From: Bradyrhizobium sp. dw_78
GTDB lineage: Bacteria; Pseudomonadota; Alphaproteobacteria; Rhizobiales; Xanthobacteraceae
Direction: 5' to 3'
Length of the DNA: 64,000 nucleotides
Assembly (NCBI RefSeq): GCF_018449525.1
Contig: NZ_JAAVUS010000001.1
Span: forward strand, 372,001 to 436,000
Part shown: positions 36,518 through 44,163 of the stretch, one piece after another
Layout of the letters: every line of letters starts with the position of its first letter
Position numbering within the stretch: the first letter of the stretch is position 1
Made by a program: the position numbers and the translations under genes
The notes under the pieces: generated by a model
Told to the model about the DNA's origin: nothing
The model's input: only the letters and a program-made list of their open reading frames with translations
Databases searched by the model: none

Positions 36518-36883
36518 ATGTCCCGCGTTATCCCGCACCCGCAAGAGGGGCGTATCGCGATCGTCACGGACGTTGGGCGCGGGAAGCGGTGGACGCGGCA
36601 GCGGCGAGAGACGAACGCCGGTGAACGCGGACGGCGAAGCCGTGTGGTCCTGACGCCCCGACGCTGGCGTCAAGTTGGCGATGATGCCTGCGCATCACGC
36701 TGGCGACGGTGACAATAAAGCCCGGTCACCGGGGAGAGCGCGGAGTAAGCCGTTAAAACCATTGCGCAGGGAAGGCCGGGCTGTCCCGGTATACCTGTGG
36801 TGACGAACTCGTGTGCTTTCTACCTTTTGCACGCGAGGCTGCGGGTGCAACGGCCACCCGGCCTTCCCCGCGCCCTCATTTGA
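36518..36883. repeat. Large structured intergenic element
   Basis: A 360-base element with strong secondary structure. GGGAAGGCCGGG (36769-36780) pairs with CCCGGCCTTCCC (36857-36868) and the stem extends with GCGC on both sides across one mismatch. Inside are TTGCAC/GTGCAA (36827-36850); before it, CCCGG-TCA-CCGGG (36721-36733). A frame beginning MSRVIPHPQEGRIAIV crosses it but looks unlike a normal protein. From memory, closely similar sequence is repeated many times in Bradyrhizobium and Rhodopseudomonas genomes. I do not know its function. Confidence 0.6.
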
Positions 36884-37127
36884 GGGGCGCGCTATGCCCT
36901 CTGTTGTTGAGCGGCGAAACGTTCGTGCATGACTCGGGCGCTCCGCGCCGCGAGACAGTGAGGGGTGTCTATGTGGCAGCTTGAGCTGCCCGTCTCTGCC
37001 GGCTTTAAAAATGTGATACAGTAGCTTGTTAAAACCAATCCGACTCCGGCGATCCTGCAGCGGTCAGCAATCCACTCCGATCTGGGCAAATCGTGCTTTT
37101 TAGCTCGCCTGCTGTCATGGCAATCAA

Positions 37128-37667
37128 ATGAAACGAATCTTCGTCTTGGTCGGTATAGCTCTGGCGGCTTCACCGGCAATGGCCGAACCGACGCAATTCA
37201 CGATCGGGAATTCCAATGTGGAGGCTATAGATGGCCATCCACGCAAATTGACGATTCACACCGTTGCCCCCATGAGCAATGAGATCAGGATCCTGGGTAG
37301 TACCCGAACAACTGCGGGATGCGATGTCCTCACGAGAACCACCTACCAAATTATCGAGCCGCCGCAAAATGGCACGCTTTGCTTTAGGATGGAAAACACA
37401 ACATTGAAGGTGGCGTCCAAATGCGTTGGGCAAGAGGTGATGGCTTGGATTGTCTACTACAGGCCGAACGGTCCTTACGTCCGTCAGGATTCCTTTAAAT
37501 ATTCGACGATCGTCGCTCACACGGTCGCCGCGATGGACATAGCCGATATCACCATCACCAAGAGTCCCTCTCCATTTCCTCAGGAAATGGCGGCGCCGGC
37601 GCCGCAGGTACCCGGTCCGATGCGGCGATGCCCGGACCCTATTAGTAAAGCTGCACCTTCGCCTTAA
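37128..37667 (+). CDS. Hypothetical secreted protein
   Basis: A 179-residue protein with a clear Sec signal peptide (MKRIFVLVGIALAASPAMAE, cleavage near residue 19). The mature part is beta-rich with three Cys (TTAGCDVLTR, GTLCFRM, ASKCVGQ) and a Pro-rich tail. The phrase VRQDSFKYSTIVAH suggests an immunoglobulin-like or cadherin-like strand pattern, but I do not recognise a family. It is the last gene of the lower-GC patch. Confidence 0.65.
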   Translation: MKRIFVLVGIALAASPAMAEPTQFTIGNSNVEAIDGHPRKLTIHTVAPMSNEIRILGSTRTTAGCDVLTRTTYQIIEPPQNGTLCFRMENTTLKVASKCVGQEVMAWIVYYRPNGPYVRQDSFKYSTIVAHTVAAMDIADITITKSPSPFPQEMAAPAPQVPGPMRRCPDPISKAAPSP

Positions 37668-37821
37668 AATGCGGTCTCCCCTATATATGTCAGCCGTTCT
37701 GACCTTATTATTTGGCGTTGCGGCCGACCGTCTTTGTCGTTTAGAAAGGGCTTCGGAACGTCTTCCGGCCATAAATCCTTCAACGATTTGGCCGAGAATT
37801 CGGGCTCCAAAGGGTCTGGCA

Positions 37822-37953
37822 ATGCTGATTCGCAGCGAAAAAGTTGGAGTTTCCGGGGGAGCGGCCTCTGCCGCCCGTCCTGACGCGATTCCGGCTGCGG
37901 CGTCCCTGCCCACCCTGCTTCTTGGCGGGCTTCTGCTTCTTATCGGCCCCTGA
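37822..37953 (+). CDS. leuL: Leu-rich leader peptide upstream of leuA
   Basis: A 43-residue frame beginning MLIRSEKVGVSGG and ending ASLPTLLLGGLLLLIGP. Eight of the last fifteen codons are Leu, mostly CTT and CTG, and the TGA stop is inside a strong hairpin. It ends 107 bases before leuA, the committed step of leucine synthesis. This fits a transcription or translation attenuator in which ribosomes stall at Leu codons. AAAGGG lies seven bases before the ATG. A longer frame starting at 37669 exists, but its early part has no support. Confidence 0.75.
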   Translation: MLIRSEKVGVSGGAASAARPDAIPAAASLPTLLLGGLLLLIGP

Positions 37954-37989
37954 GGGCCGTCTGGGCGGTTGCGCCTGGGCACTCAGGGG
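37945..37989 (+). promoter_or_regulatory. Mutually exclusive hairpins at the leuA leader
   Basis: Hairpin A: GGCCC-CTGA-GGGCC (37945-37958), with the leader stop codon in its loop. Hairpin B: CCCCTGAG (37947-37954) pairs with CTCAGGGG (37982-37989). Both use the same bases, so only one can form at a time. A third possible pairing, GGGGTT (37986-37991) with AACCC before leuA, could compete with B. No T-run is present, so control may act on leuA translation or by Rho rather than intrinsic termination. Confidence 0.6.
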
Positions 37990-38060
37990 TTTGAGCGAGA
38001 TGATCGAAAGAACCCTTCAGCGCCCAAGATAGCGGCGCACCAGCTACAAGGAATTTTCCA

Positions 38061-39620
38061 ATGACCACGGTGAACAAGTCCGAGAAGGACCGCGTCATTA
38101 TATTCGACACCACGTTGCGCGACGGCGAGCAATGCCCGGGCGCGACCATGACCTTCGAGGAGAAGCTCGAGGTTGCCGAGATGCTCGACGACATGGGCGT
38201 CGATGTCATCGAGGCCGGTTTCCCCATCACCTCCGAAGGCGATTTCCAGGCGGTCAGCGAGATCGCCCGGCGTTCCAAGAATGCGGTGATCGCAGGTCTC
38301 GCGCGGGCGCATCCGAAGGACATCGACCGCTGCGCCGAAGCGGTAAAATTCGCCAAGCGCGGCCGCGTCCATACCGTGATCGCGACCTCGCCGCTGCACA
38401 TGCGGGTCAAGCTCAACATGACGCCGGAGCAGGTGATCGAAACCTCGATCGCCAACGTCGCCCGCGCCCGCAACCATATCGACGACGTCGAATGGTCGGC
38501 CGAGGATGGCACCCGCAGCGAGATGGATTTCCTGTGCCGGATCGTCGAGGCCGTGATCAAGGCCGGCGCCACCACGGTCAATATTCCCGATACTGTCGGC
38601 TATACCGTGCCCGAGGAATACACCCACTTCATGCGCACGCTGATCGAGCGGGTGCCGAATTCCGACAAGGCGATCTTCTCGGTCCATTGCCACAACGATC
38701 TCGGCATGGCGGTGGCGAATTCGCTGGCGGGCCTCGCCGGCGGCGCGCGGCAGATCGAATGCACGGTCAACGGCATCGGCGAGCGGGCGGGCAACGCCGC
38801 GCTCGAGGAGGTCGTGATGGCGATCAATGTGCGCAACGACAAATTCCCTTACTGGAACAGGATCGACACCACGCAACTGACGCGGGCCTCGAAGCTGGTC
38901 TCGGCGGCGACCTCGTTCCCGGTGCAGTACAACAAGGCGATCGTCGGCCGCAACGCGTTCGCGCATGAAAGCGGCATCCATCAGGACGGCGTGCTGAAGG
39001 ACGCATCGACCTACGAGATCATGCGGCCCGAAATGGTCGGCCTGAAGCAGTCGTCGCTGGTGCTCGGCAAGCATTCGGGACGCCATGCCTTCGTCCACAA
39101 GCTGGAGGAGATGGGCTACAAGCTGGGCCCGAACCAGCTTGAAGACGCGTTCGCGCGGATGAAGGCGCTGGCCGACCGCAAGAAGGACATCTACGACGAG
39201 GACATCGAGGCGCTGGTCGATCAGGAGATCATGGCTTCGCACGACCGCATCAAGCTGGCCTCGCTCACCGTGATCGCCGGCACCCACGGGCCGCAGCGCG
39301 CCACCATGAAACTCAATATCGATGGCCAGGTCCGGATCGAGGAGGCCGAAGGCAACGGCCCGGTCGATGCCGTGTTCAACTGCATCAAGCTGTTGGTGCC
39401 GCATGAGGCGAAGCTGGAGCTCTATCAGGTCCATGCGGTCACGCAGGGAACCGACGCGCAGGCCGAGGTGTCGGTGCGGCTCGCCCATGAGGGGCGGTCG
39501 ATGACCGCGCGCGCAGCCGATCCGGACACGTTGGTGGCTTCGGCCAAGGCCTATCTCGGCGCGCTCAACAAGATCGTCATGAAGCGGCAGCGCGACGTTC
39601 CGGCAGCGGCGGCAAGCTGA
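38061..39620 (+). CDS. leuA: 2-isopropylmalate synthase
   Basis: Condenses acetyl-CoA with 2-oxoisovalerate in the first committed step to leucine. The 519-residue protein has the signature FDTTLRDGEQCPGATM (about 15-30), the metal site SVHCHNDLGMAVAN (about 211-224) and GIGERAGNAALEEVVMA (about 243-259). The C-terminal LeuA dimer domain (from about 390) gives leucine feedback inhibition. The start follows AAGGA. The attenuator-like leader upstream suggests a second, leucine-sensing layer. Confidence 0.97.
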   Translation: MTTVNKSEKDRVIIFDTTLRDGEQCPGATMTFEEKLEVAEMLDDMGVDVIEAGFPITSEGDFQAVSEIARRSKNAVIAGLARAHPKDIDRCAEAVKFAKRGRVHTVIATSPLHMRVKLNMTPEQVIETSIANVARARNHIDDVEWSAEDGTRSEMDFLCRIVEAVIKAGATTVNIPDTVGYTVPEEYTHFMRTLIERVPNSDKAIFSVHCHNDLGMAVANSLAGLAGGARQIECTVNGIGERAGNAALEEVVMAINVRNDKFPYWNRIDTTQLTRASKLVSAATSFPVQYNKAIVGRNAFAHESGIHQDGVLKDASTYEIMRPEMVGLKQSSLVLGKHSGRHAFVHKLEEMGYKLGPNQLEDAFARMKALADRKKDIYDEDIEALVDQEIMASHDRIKLASLTVIAGTHGPQRATMKLNIDGQVRIEEAEGNGPVDAVFNCIKLLVPHEAKLELYQVHAVTQGTDAQAEVSVRLAHEGRSMTARAADPDTLVASAKAYLGALNKIVMKRQRDVPAAAAS

Positions 39621-39716
39621 CGAACAAGGTTCTTCGTCATTCCCCCGATGCGCAGCGCATCTGAGGTTCGCCTCTTCGAGGCGAACTGGAATGGCAATCA
39701 ACGGCTCAGAGAAGGA

Positions 39717-39740
39717 CGCGGTGCCTCGGCACCGCGTTTT
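39717..39740 (+). terminator. Intrinsic terminator downstream of leuA
   Basis: CGCGGTGC-CTCG-GCACCGCG followed by TTTT, about 100 bases after the leuA stop. Strong stem with a stable tetraloop. Confidence 0.8.
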
Positions 39741-39883
39741 GCGTTGCAGCAAATGCAAAACAGACCCTGCTAAAGGGGCGATGGCATTTCGCGCGGCTTC
39801 TCTGTATTGGTGCCAGAGGCATGAATGGTTGAGCCGTGCAATGCGCGAGCTTTGCCGACATCAGGCGGGAGGAAACAAAAAAG

Positions 39884-40912
39884 ATGCATAAACTGATTAT
39901 GGCTGCGGCATCGGTCGCGGCATTGGCGTTGGCAGGATCGCTCGCAGTATCTTGGTCAGGCCCGGCGGCGGCGCAGTCGCCGATCGTCATCAAGTTCAGC
40001 CATGTGGTGGCGGCGGACACGCCGAAGGGCAAGGCGGCCGAGAAGTTCAAGGAGCTTGCCGAGCAATACACCAACGGCCGGGTGAAGGTCGAAGTCTATC
40101 CGAACTCGACGCTCTACAAGGACAAGGAAGAGCTGGAAGCCCTGCAACTCGGTGCGGTTCAGATGCTGGCGCCGTCGAATTCCAAGTTCGGCCCGATCGG
40201 CATCAAGGAATTCGAGGTGTTCGATCTGCCCTACATCCTGCCGGACCTGAAATCGCTGCGCAAGGTGACCGACGGGCCGCTCGGCGCCAAGCTCCTGAAG
40301 CTCCTGGACACCAAGGGCATGACCGGCCTGGCCTACTGGGACAACGGCTTCAAGCAGATGAGCGCCAACAAGAAGCTGATCGCGCCGGAAGACTACAAGG
40401 GGCTGAAGTTCCGCATCCAGTCGTCGAAGGTGCTGGAATCCCAGTTCCGCGCGCTTGGCGCGATCCCGCAGGTGATGGCGTTCTCCGACGTTTATCAGGC
40501 GCTGCAGACCGGCGTCGTCGATGGGCAGGAAAACACCTGGTCGAACATCTACACCCAGAAGATGCACGAAGTGCAGAAGTACATGACGGTCACCAACCAC
40601 GGCTATATCGGCTACGTCGTGGTCGTGAACAAGAAATTCTGGGACGGCTTGCCGGCCGATATTCGCGACCAGCTGTCGAAGGCGATGAAGGAGGCCACCG
40701 ACTACGGCAACAACCAGTCGGCCAAGGAAAACGACGACGCGCTGGAGGCGATCAAGAAGTCCGGCAGGAGCGAATTGCTGACGCTGACGGCCGAGCAGGA
40801 CGAGGCCATGCGCAAGGCCATGATGCCGGTCTACAAGGACGTGGCGTCGCGGGTCGGTCAGCCCCTGATCGACGAATTCCTCAAGGAGACGGGCCGCAGC
40901 CCGATGAACTGA
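39884..40912 (+). CDS. dctP: TRAP transporter substrate-binding protein DctP
   Basis: A 342-residue periplasmic binding protein of a TRAP transporter. The signal peptide ends at GPAAAQSP. The DctP family core is clear: IVIKFSHVVAADTPKGKAAEKFKEL, PYILPDLKSLRKV and the ligand-binding Arg region YKGLKFRIQSSKVLESQFRALGA. The start at MHKLIMAAA (39884) has GGAGG upstream. The membrane genes dctQ and dctM follow after a 335-base gap that contains a repeat. C4-dicarboxylates are the classic ligands, but the ligand here is not proven. Confidence 0.94.
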   Translation: MHKLIMAAASVAALALAGSLAVSWSGPAAAQSPIVIKFSHVVAADTPKGKAAEKFKELAEQYTNGRVKVEVYPNSTLYKDKEELEALQLGAVQMLAPSNSKFGPIGIKEFEVFDLPYILPDLKSLRKVTDGPLGAKLLKLLDTKGMTGLAYWDNGFKQMSANKKLIAPEDYKGLKFRIQSSKVLESQFRALGAIPQVMAFSDVYQALQTGVVDGQENTWSNIYTQKMHEVQKYMTVTNHGYIGYVVVVNKKFWDGLPADIRDQLSKAMKEATDYGNNQSAKENDDALEAIKKSGRSELLTLTAEQDEAMRKAMMPVYKDVASRVGQPLIDEFLKETGRSPMN

Positions 40913-41009
40913 GCAACGATCGCGGGGCCGTTTGCGCGGCTCCGCGGATTTTAAGGATCGGGCGGCTGAAGCGTGATGAGATCAGGTTGAAGCGGGCGGT
41001 ATCGGAAGT

Positions 41010-41167
41010 GACCTCTCCTATCGGGAGAGGTCGGCTTGCATCGTCGGATGCGAGCCGGGTGAGGGGTTAAGGTCTATCGTTGGAGCTGCGCGCCCTCACC
41101 CGGATTGCACTGGACGATGCTGCGTATCGCCAAGAGCAATCCGACCTCTCCCCGACAGGGAGAGGTG
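41010..41167. repeat. Dispersed inverted repeat (GACCTCTCC ... GGAGAGGT type) in the TRAP operon
   Basis: GACCTCTCCTATCGGGAGAGG and CGACCTCTCCCCGACAGGGA mark the two ends, each itself a small hairpin. The inner halves GCATCGTCGGATGCGAGCC and GGATTGCACTGGACGATGC are partly inverted. It separates dctP from dctQ. Its position could limit transcript passing from dctP into the membrane genes. Confidence 0.82.
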
Positions 41168-41247
41168 AGTGGAGCATGCGGCCAAATCGATTCAACCAAA
41201 CCCATGCCGCCTTCAGGTAACCCGCCCGATTGTTACAGGGGACATCG

Positions 41248-41823
41248 ATGTTGTTACGCATTCTCGACCGGTTTGAGGAATTCATCATCGCGGCCCTGAT
41301 GGGGGCGGCAACGCTGCTCACCTTCATCACCGTGCTGCATCGCTTCCTGGTCGACGTTCCCTTCCTGTATCCGATCCTGTTTCCGATCAACCTCGCCTGG
41401 TCGCAGGAATTGTGCATCTACATGTTCATCTGGATGGCCAAGTTCGGCGCCGCCTATGGCGTGCGGATCGGCATCCATGTCGGCGTCGACGTGCTGATCA
41501 ACCGTCTCGATGAACGATGGCGCAAGGGCGTGATCCTGTTCGGGCTGCTGGGCGGGGCGCTGTTCACCGCCGTCGTCGGCACCATGGGCGCCAAATTCGT
41601 GATCGAATTGATGGGGACCGATCAGGTCTCGCCCGATCTCGAGATCCCGAGCTGGATCGTCTACGCCTGCATTCCGCTCGGCTCCTACCTGATGTGCTTC
41701 CGCTTTCTCCAGGTCTGCTGGACGTTCTGGAGGACCGGCGAACTGCCGCATCATGACGCCACCAATGTCGACGGCATCGAAGTCGTCAGCTCAAAAGCGC
41801 CGATCGCGATCGGAGAAGCGTGA
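41248..41823 (+). CDS. dctQ: TRAP transporter small membrane subunit DctQ
   Basis: A 191-residue membrane protein with four helices, the usual layout of the small TRAP subunit. The family phrase WSQELCIYMFIWMAKFGAAYGVRIGIHVGVD (seen in part as WSQELCIYMFIWM and RIGIHVGVDVL) is in the second helix and loop. The start at 41248 has AGGGGA upstream; an earlier TTG was discarded. It overlaps dctM by one base or a few bases (TGATG). Confidence 0.93.
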   Translation: MLLRILDRFEEFIIAALMGAATLLTFITVLHRFLVDVPFLYPILFPINLAWSQELCIYMFIWMAKFGAAYGVRIGIHVGVDVLINRLDERWRKGVILFGLLGGALFTAVVGTMGAKFVIELMGTDQVSPDLEIPSWIVYACIPLGSYLMCFRFLQVCWTFWRTGELPHHDATNVDGIEVVSSKAPIAIGEA

Positions 41824-43106
41824 TGAGCGCCGCCATCATTTTCGGGCTGCTGTTCGCCCTCATGCTGACGGGCATGCCGGTTTCGATTTCGCTCGGCCTG
41901 ACCGTGCTGACCTTCCTCTTCACCATGACCGAGGTGCCAATCGAAAGCGTCGGCCTGAAACTGTTTTCCGGCCTCGACAATTTCGGCATCATGGCGATTC
42001 CGTTTTTCATCCTCGCCGGCCAGTTCCTGACCCGCGGCGGCGTCGCGCGTCGCATGATCGCGTTCACGACGTCGCTGGTGGGGCATTATCACGGCGGGCT
42101 CGGCCTCGCCGGTGTGGCGGCCTGCGCCATGTTCGCCGCGATCTCCGGATCGAGCGTCGCGACCGTGGTGGCGATCGGCTCGATCATGATGCCGGCGATG
42201 GTCGATCACGGCTATCCGCGCCGTTTCGGCGTCGGCGTGATCTCGACCTCGGGCGCGCTCGGCATCCTGGTGCCGCCCTCGATCATTCTGGTGCTGTACG
42301 GCGTGTCCACCAACACCTCGATCGGCGCGTTGTTCATCGCCGGCATCGTGCCGGGAATCCTGCTGGCGGCGATGCTGGCCCTGGTCACCTGGTTCATCGC
42401 CCGGCGCAACGACTATCCCCGCATGCCCAGGGCGACGTTCCGCGAGCAGTTCCATGCGTTCCGCGAAAGCCTGTGGGGGCTGCTGCTGATCGTGCTGGTG
42501 CTCGGCGGCATCTATGGCGGCGTCTTCACGCCGACCGAAGCTGCGGCGGTCGCCGCGGTCTACGCCTTCATCATCACCGTATTCGTCTACAAGGAACTGA
42601 AGCTTTCCGATGTGCCGAAGGTGCTGTTGCAGGCGGCGAGCATGAGCTCGATGCTGCTTTACATCATCACCAACGCGGTGCTGTTCTCGTTCCTGATGAC
42701 GCATGAACAGATCCCGCAGGAAATGGCGGCGTGGATCATCGACAAGAATTTCGGCGTCTGGACGTTCCTGCTGGTCGTGAATGTGATCCTGCTGGCGGCC
42801 GGCAATGTCATGGATCCGTCGTCGATCCTTCTGATCATGGCGCCGATCCTGTATCCGCTTGCCAGCAAGCTCGGCGTCAACCCGGTGCATCTGGGTATCC
42901 TGATGATCGTGAACACCGAGGTCGGATTGTGCCATCCGCCGGTGGGGTTGAACCTTTATATCACCAGCAGCATCGCCAAGATGGGCATCAGTGAAATCAC
43001 CGTCGCGGTGCTGCCGTGGTTGTGCGCGATGCTGATTTTCCTGGGCCTGATTACCTATGTCCCGGAGATTTCATTGTGGTTGCCGCATTTGCTCGGCATG
43101 ATGTGA
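41823..43106 (+). CDS. dctM: TRAP transporter large membrane subunit DctM
   Basis: A 427-residue membrane protein with about 12 helices that carries out the solute/Na+ symport of the TRAP system. Family features: FALMLTGMPVSISLGL near the N-terminus, IPFFILAGQFLTRGGVARRM, FAAISGSSVATVVAIGSI and STSGALGILVPPSIILVLYG, and NTEVGLCHPPVGLNLYI near the end. The ATG at 41823 overlaps the dctQ stop; GTG at 41820 is an alternative one codon earlier. Confidence 0.95.
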   Translation: MSAAIIFGLLFALMLTGMPVSISLGLTVLTFLFTMTEVPIESVGLKLFSGLDNFGIMAIPFFILAGQFLTRGGVARRMIAFTTSLVGHYHGGLGLAGVAACAMFAAISGSSVATVVAIGSIMMPAMVDHGYPRRFGVGVISTSGALGILVPPSIILVLYGVSTNTSIGALFIAGIVPGILLAAMLALVTWFIARRNDYPRMPRATFREQFHAFRESLWGLLLIVLVLGGIYGGVFTPTEAAAVAAVYAFIITVFVYKELKLSDVPKVLLQAASMSSMLLYIITNAVLFSFLMTHEQIPQEMAAWIIDKNFGVWTFLLVVNVILLAAGNVMDPSSILLIMAPILYPLASKLGVNPVHLGILMIVNTEVGLCHPPVGLNLYITSSIAKMGISEITVAVLPWLCAMLIFLGLITYVPEISLWLPHLLGMM

Positions 43107-43174
43107 TTATGTTTCAATTAATGTCGGCGGATTACATCTTTGTAAGACAGCGCACCCTGTCCAATCTGTAAGTT

Positions 43175-43200
43175 GAATGAGCGCCGGATCGCGCTCATTC
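43175..43200. promoter_or_regulatory. 9-bp inverted repeat before the Spy-like gene
   Basis: GAATGAGCG-CCGGATCG-CGCTCATTC is a perfect inverted repeat 27 bases before the ATG of the LTXXQ gene and 70 bases behind dctM. With the weak T-stretch after it, it could end the TRAP transcript or be an operator for the next gene. Confidence 0.45.
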
Positions 43201-43227
43201 TTGCGTAACCTTTTGAAGGAGGCTCGC

Positions 43228-43770
43228 ATGAAAAAGATTTTACTCGCTGGCGTCGCGACGTTCGTCATCGCCGGTTCGACCGTTGTTTATGCCCAGCATC
43301 GTCCGTGGGTTCGCGAGCACATCCGAATGAGCCCCGAGGACAGGGCGGCGTTGACCGATGCGCGCATCGCGGCCGTGCATGCCGGTCTCAAGCTGACGCC
43401 CGACCAGGAAAAGCTGTGGCCGCCGGTCGAAGCCGCGGTGCGCGATTTCGCCAAGCAGCGGATCGATCGCGCCAATGCGCGGATGAAGGCGCGCGAGGAC
43501 GATGCGCAGCAGCCGGATGATCCGGTGGCGCGCCTGCGTGAAAGCGCCGACAACATGGCGGCCTCGGCGGCGGCCTTGAAGAAGATCGCCGATGCGGCCG
43601 ATCCGCTCTACAAGACGCTGGATGACGGCCAGAAGCGGCGCCTCAAGCTGCTGACGCATCTGGAGCACCGGTTTGGCGGCGGCTGGCGCCACCGTGCCTG
43701 GGAGCGGGGCCTGGGCCATGACGGCGACGGCAATCGGGACGGCGGACGGGGCGGCTCCGAGCGGCTTTGA
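43228..43770 (+). CDS. LTXXQ (Spy/CpxP-like) periplasmic protein
   Basis: A 180-residue exported protein. The signal peptide MKKILLAGVATFVIAGSTVVYAQ has its cleavage site near residue 23. Two LTXXQ-type motifs are visible, LTPDQEKLWPPVEAAVRDF and the weaker LDDGQKRRLKLL, spaced as in Spy/CpxP chaperones. A Gly/Arg/His-rich tail follows, perhaps metal-binding. AAGGAGG stands before the ATG. A likely envelope stress or metal resistance role is inferred from the family only. Confidence 0.85.
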   Translation: MKKILLAGVATFVIAGSTVVYAQHRPWVREHIRMSPEDRAALTDARIAAVHAGLKLTPDQEKLWPPVEAAVRDFAKQRIDRANARMKAREDDAQQPDDPVARLRESADNMAASAAALKKIADAADPLYKTLDDGQKRRLKLLTHLEHRFGGGWRHRAWERGLGHDGDGNRDGGRGGSERL

Positions 43771-43808
43771 CCGCCCGGTTCTTTCGAGCTGCCTGAAAGC
43801 GCGCGGAA

Positions 43809-43834
43809 AGCCGCCGGGAAACCGGCGGCTTTTC
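43809..43834 (+). terminator. Intrinsic terminator after the Spy-like gene
   Basis: AGCCGCCGG-GAAA-CCGGCGGCT followed by TTTC: a nine-base-pair perfect stem with a GNRA tetraloop and a short T-run, 39 bases behind the stop codon. Confidence 0.88.
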
Positions 43835-43945
43835 AGTGTTTTACGGTCGGCCGCGACAGAAGGGGAAAGCTCGGCCTGATGCTGGACATCGGGGGAACGC
43901 TTTGCTAAACGACCGGCTCTTGCGAGGGTCTTCCCGGACAAGTCC

Positions 43946-44021
<76 letters not shown>

Positions 44022-44163
44022 AGCGATTTCAATCACTTAGCTGGGGACAGAACCGGAACACTCAAGCCGGTTTGCTGCGCGGTTTGCAATTTTTGTTCCC
44101 GTGGGATGCGGAAGCGGCTGGGCGGGCGTGGAAGCTCCCGACTCTTTTCGCGCTGGCGCACCG

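Noticed and set aside
36518..36712. 64-residue frame starting MSRVIPHPQEGR
   Set aside because: It runs through the structured repeat and is Arg-rich without a fold. It looks like translation of a repeat rather than a gene.
37669..37821. Upstream part of the leuL frame as a longer protein
   Set aside because: This part shows no conserved sequence and begins directly at the previous gene's stop; only the Leu-rich 3' part with its hairpins makes sense.
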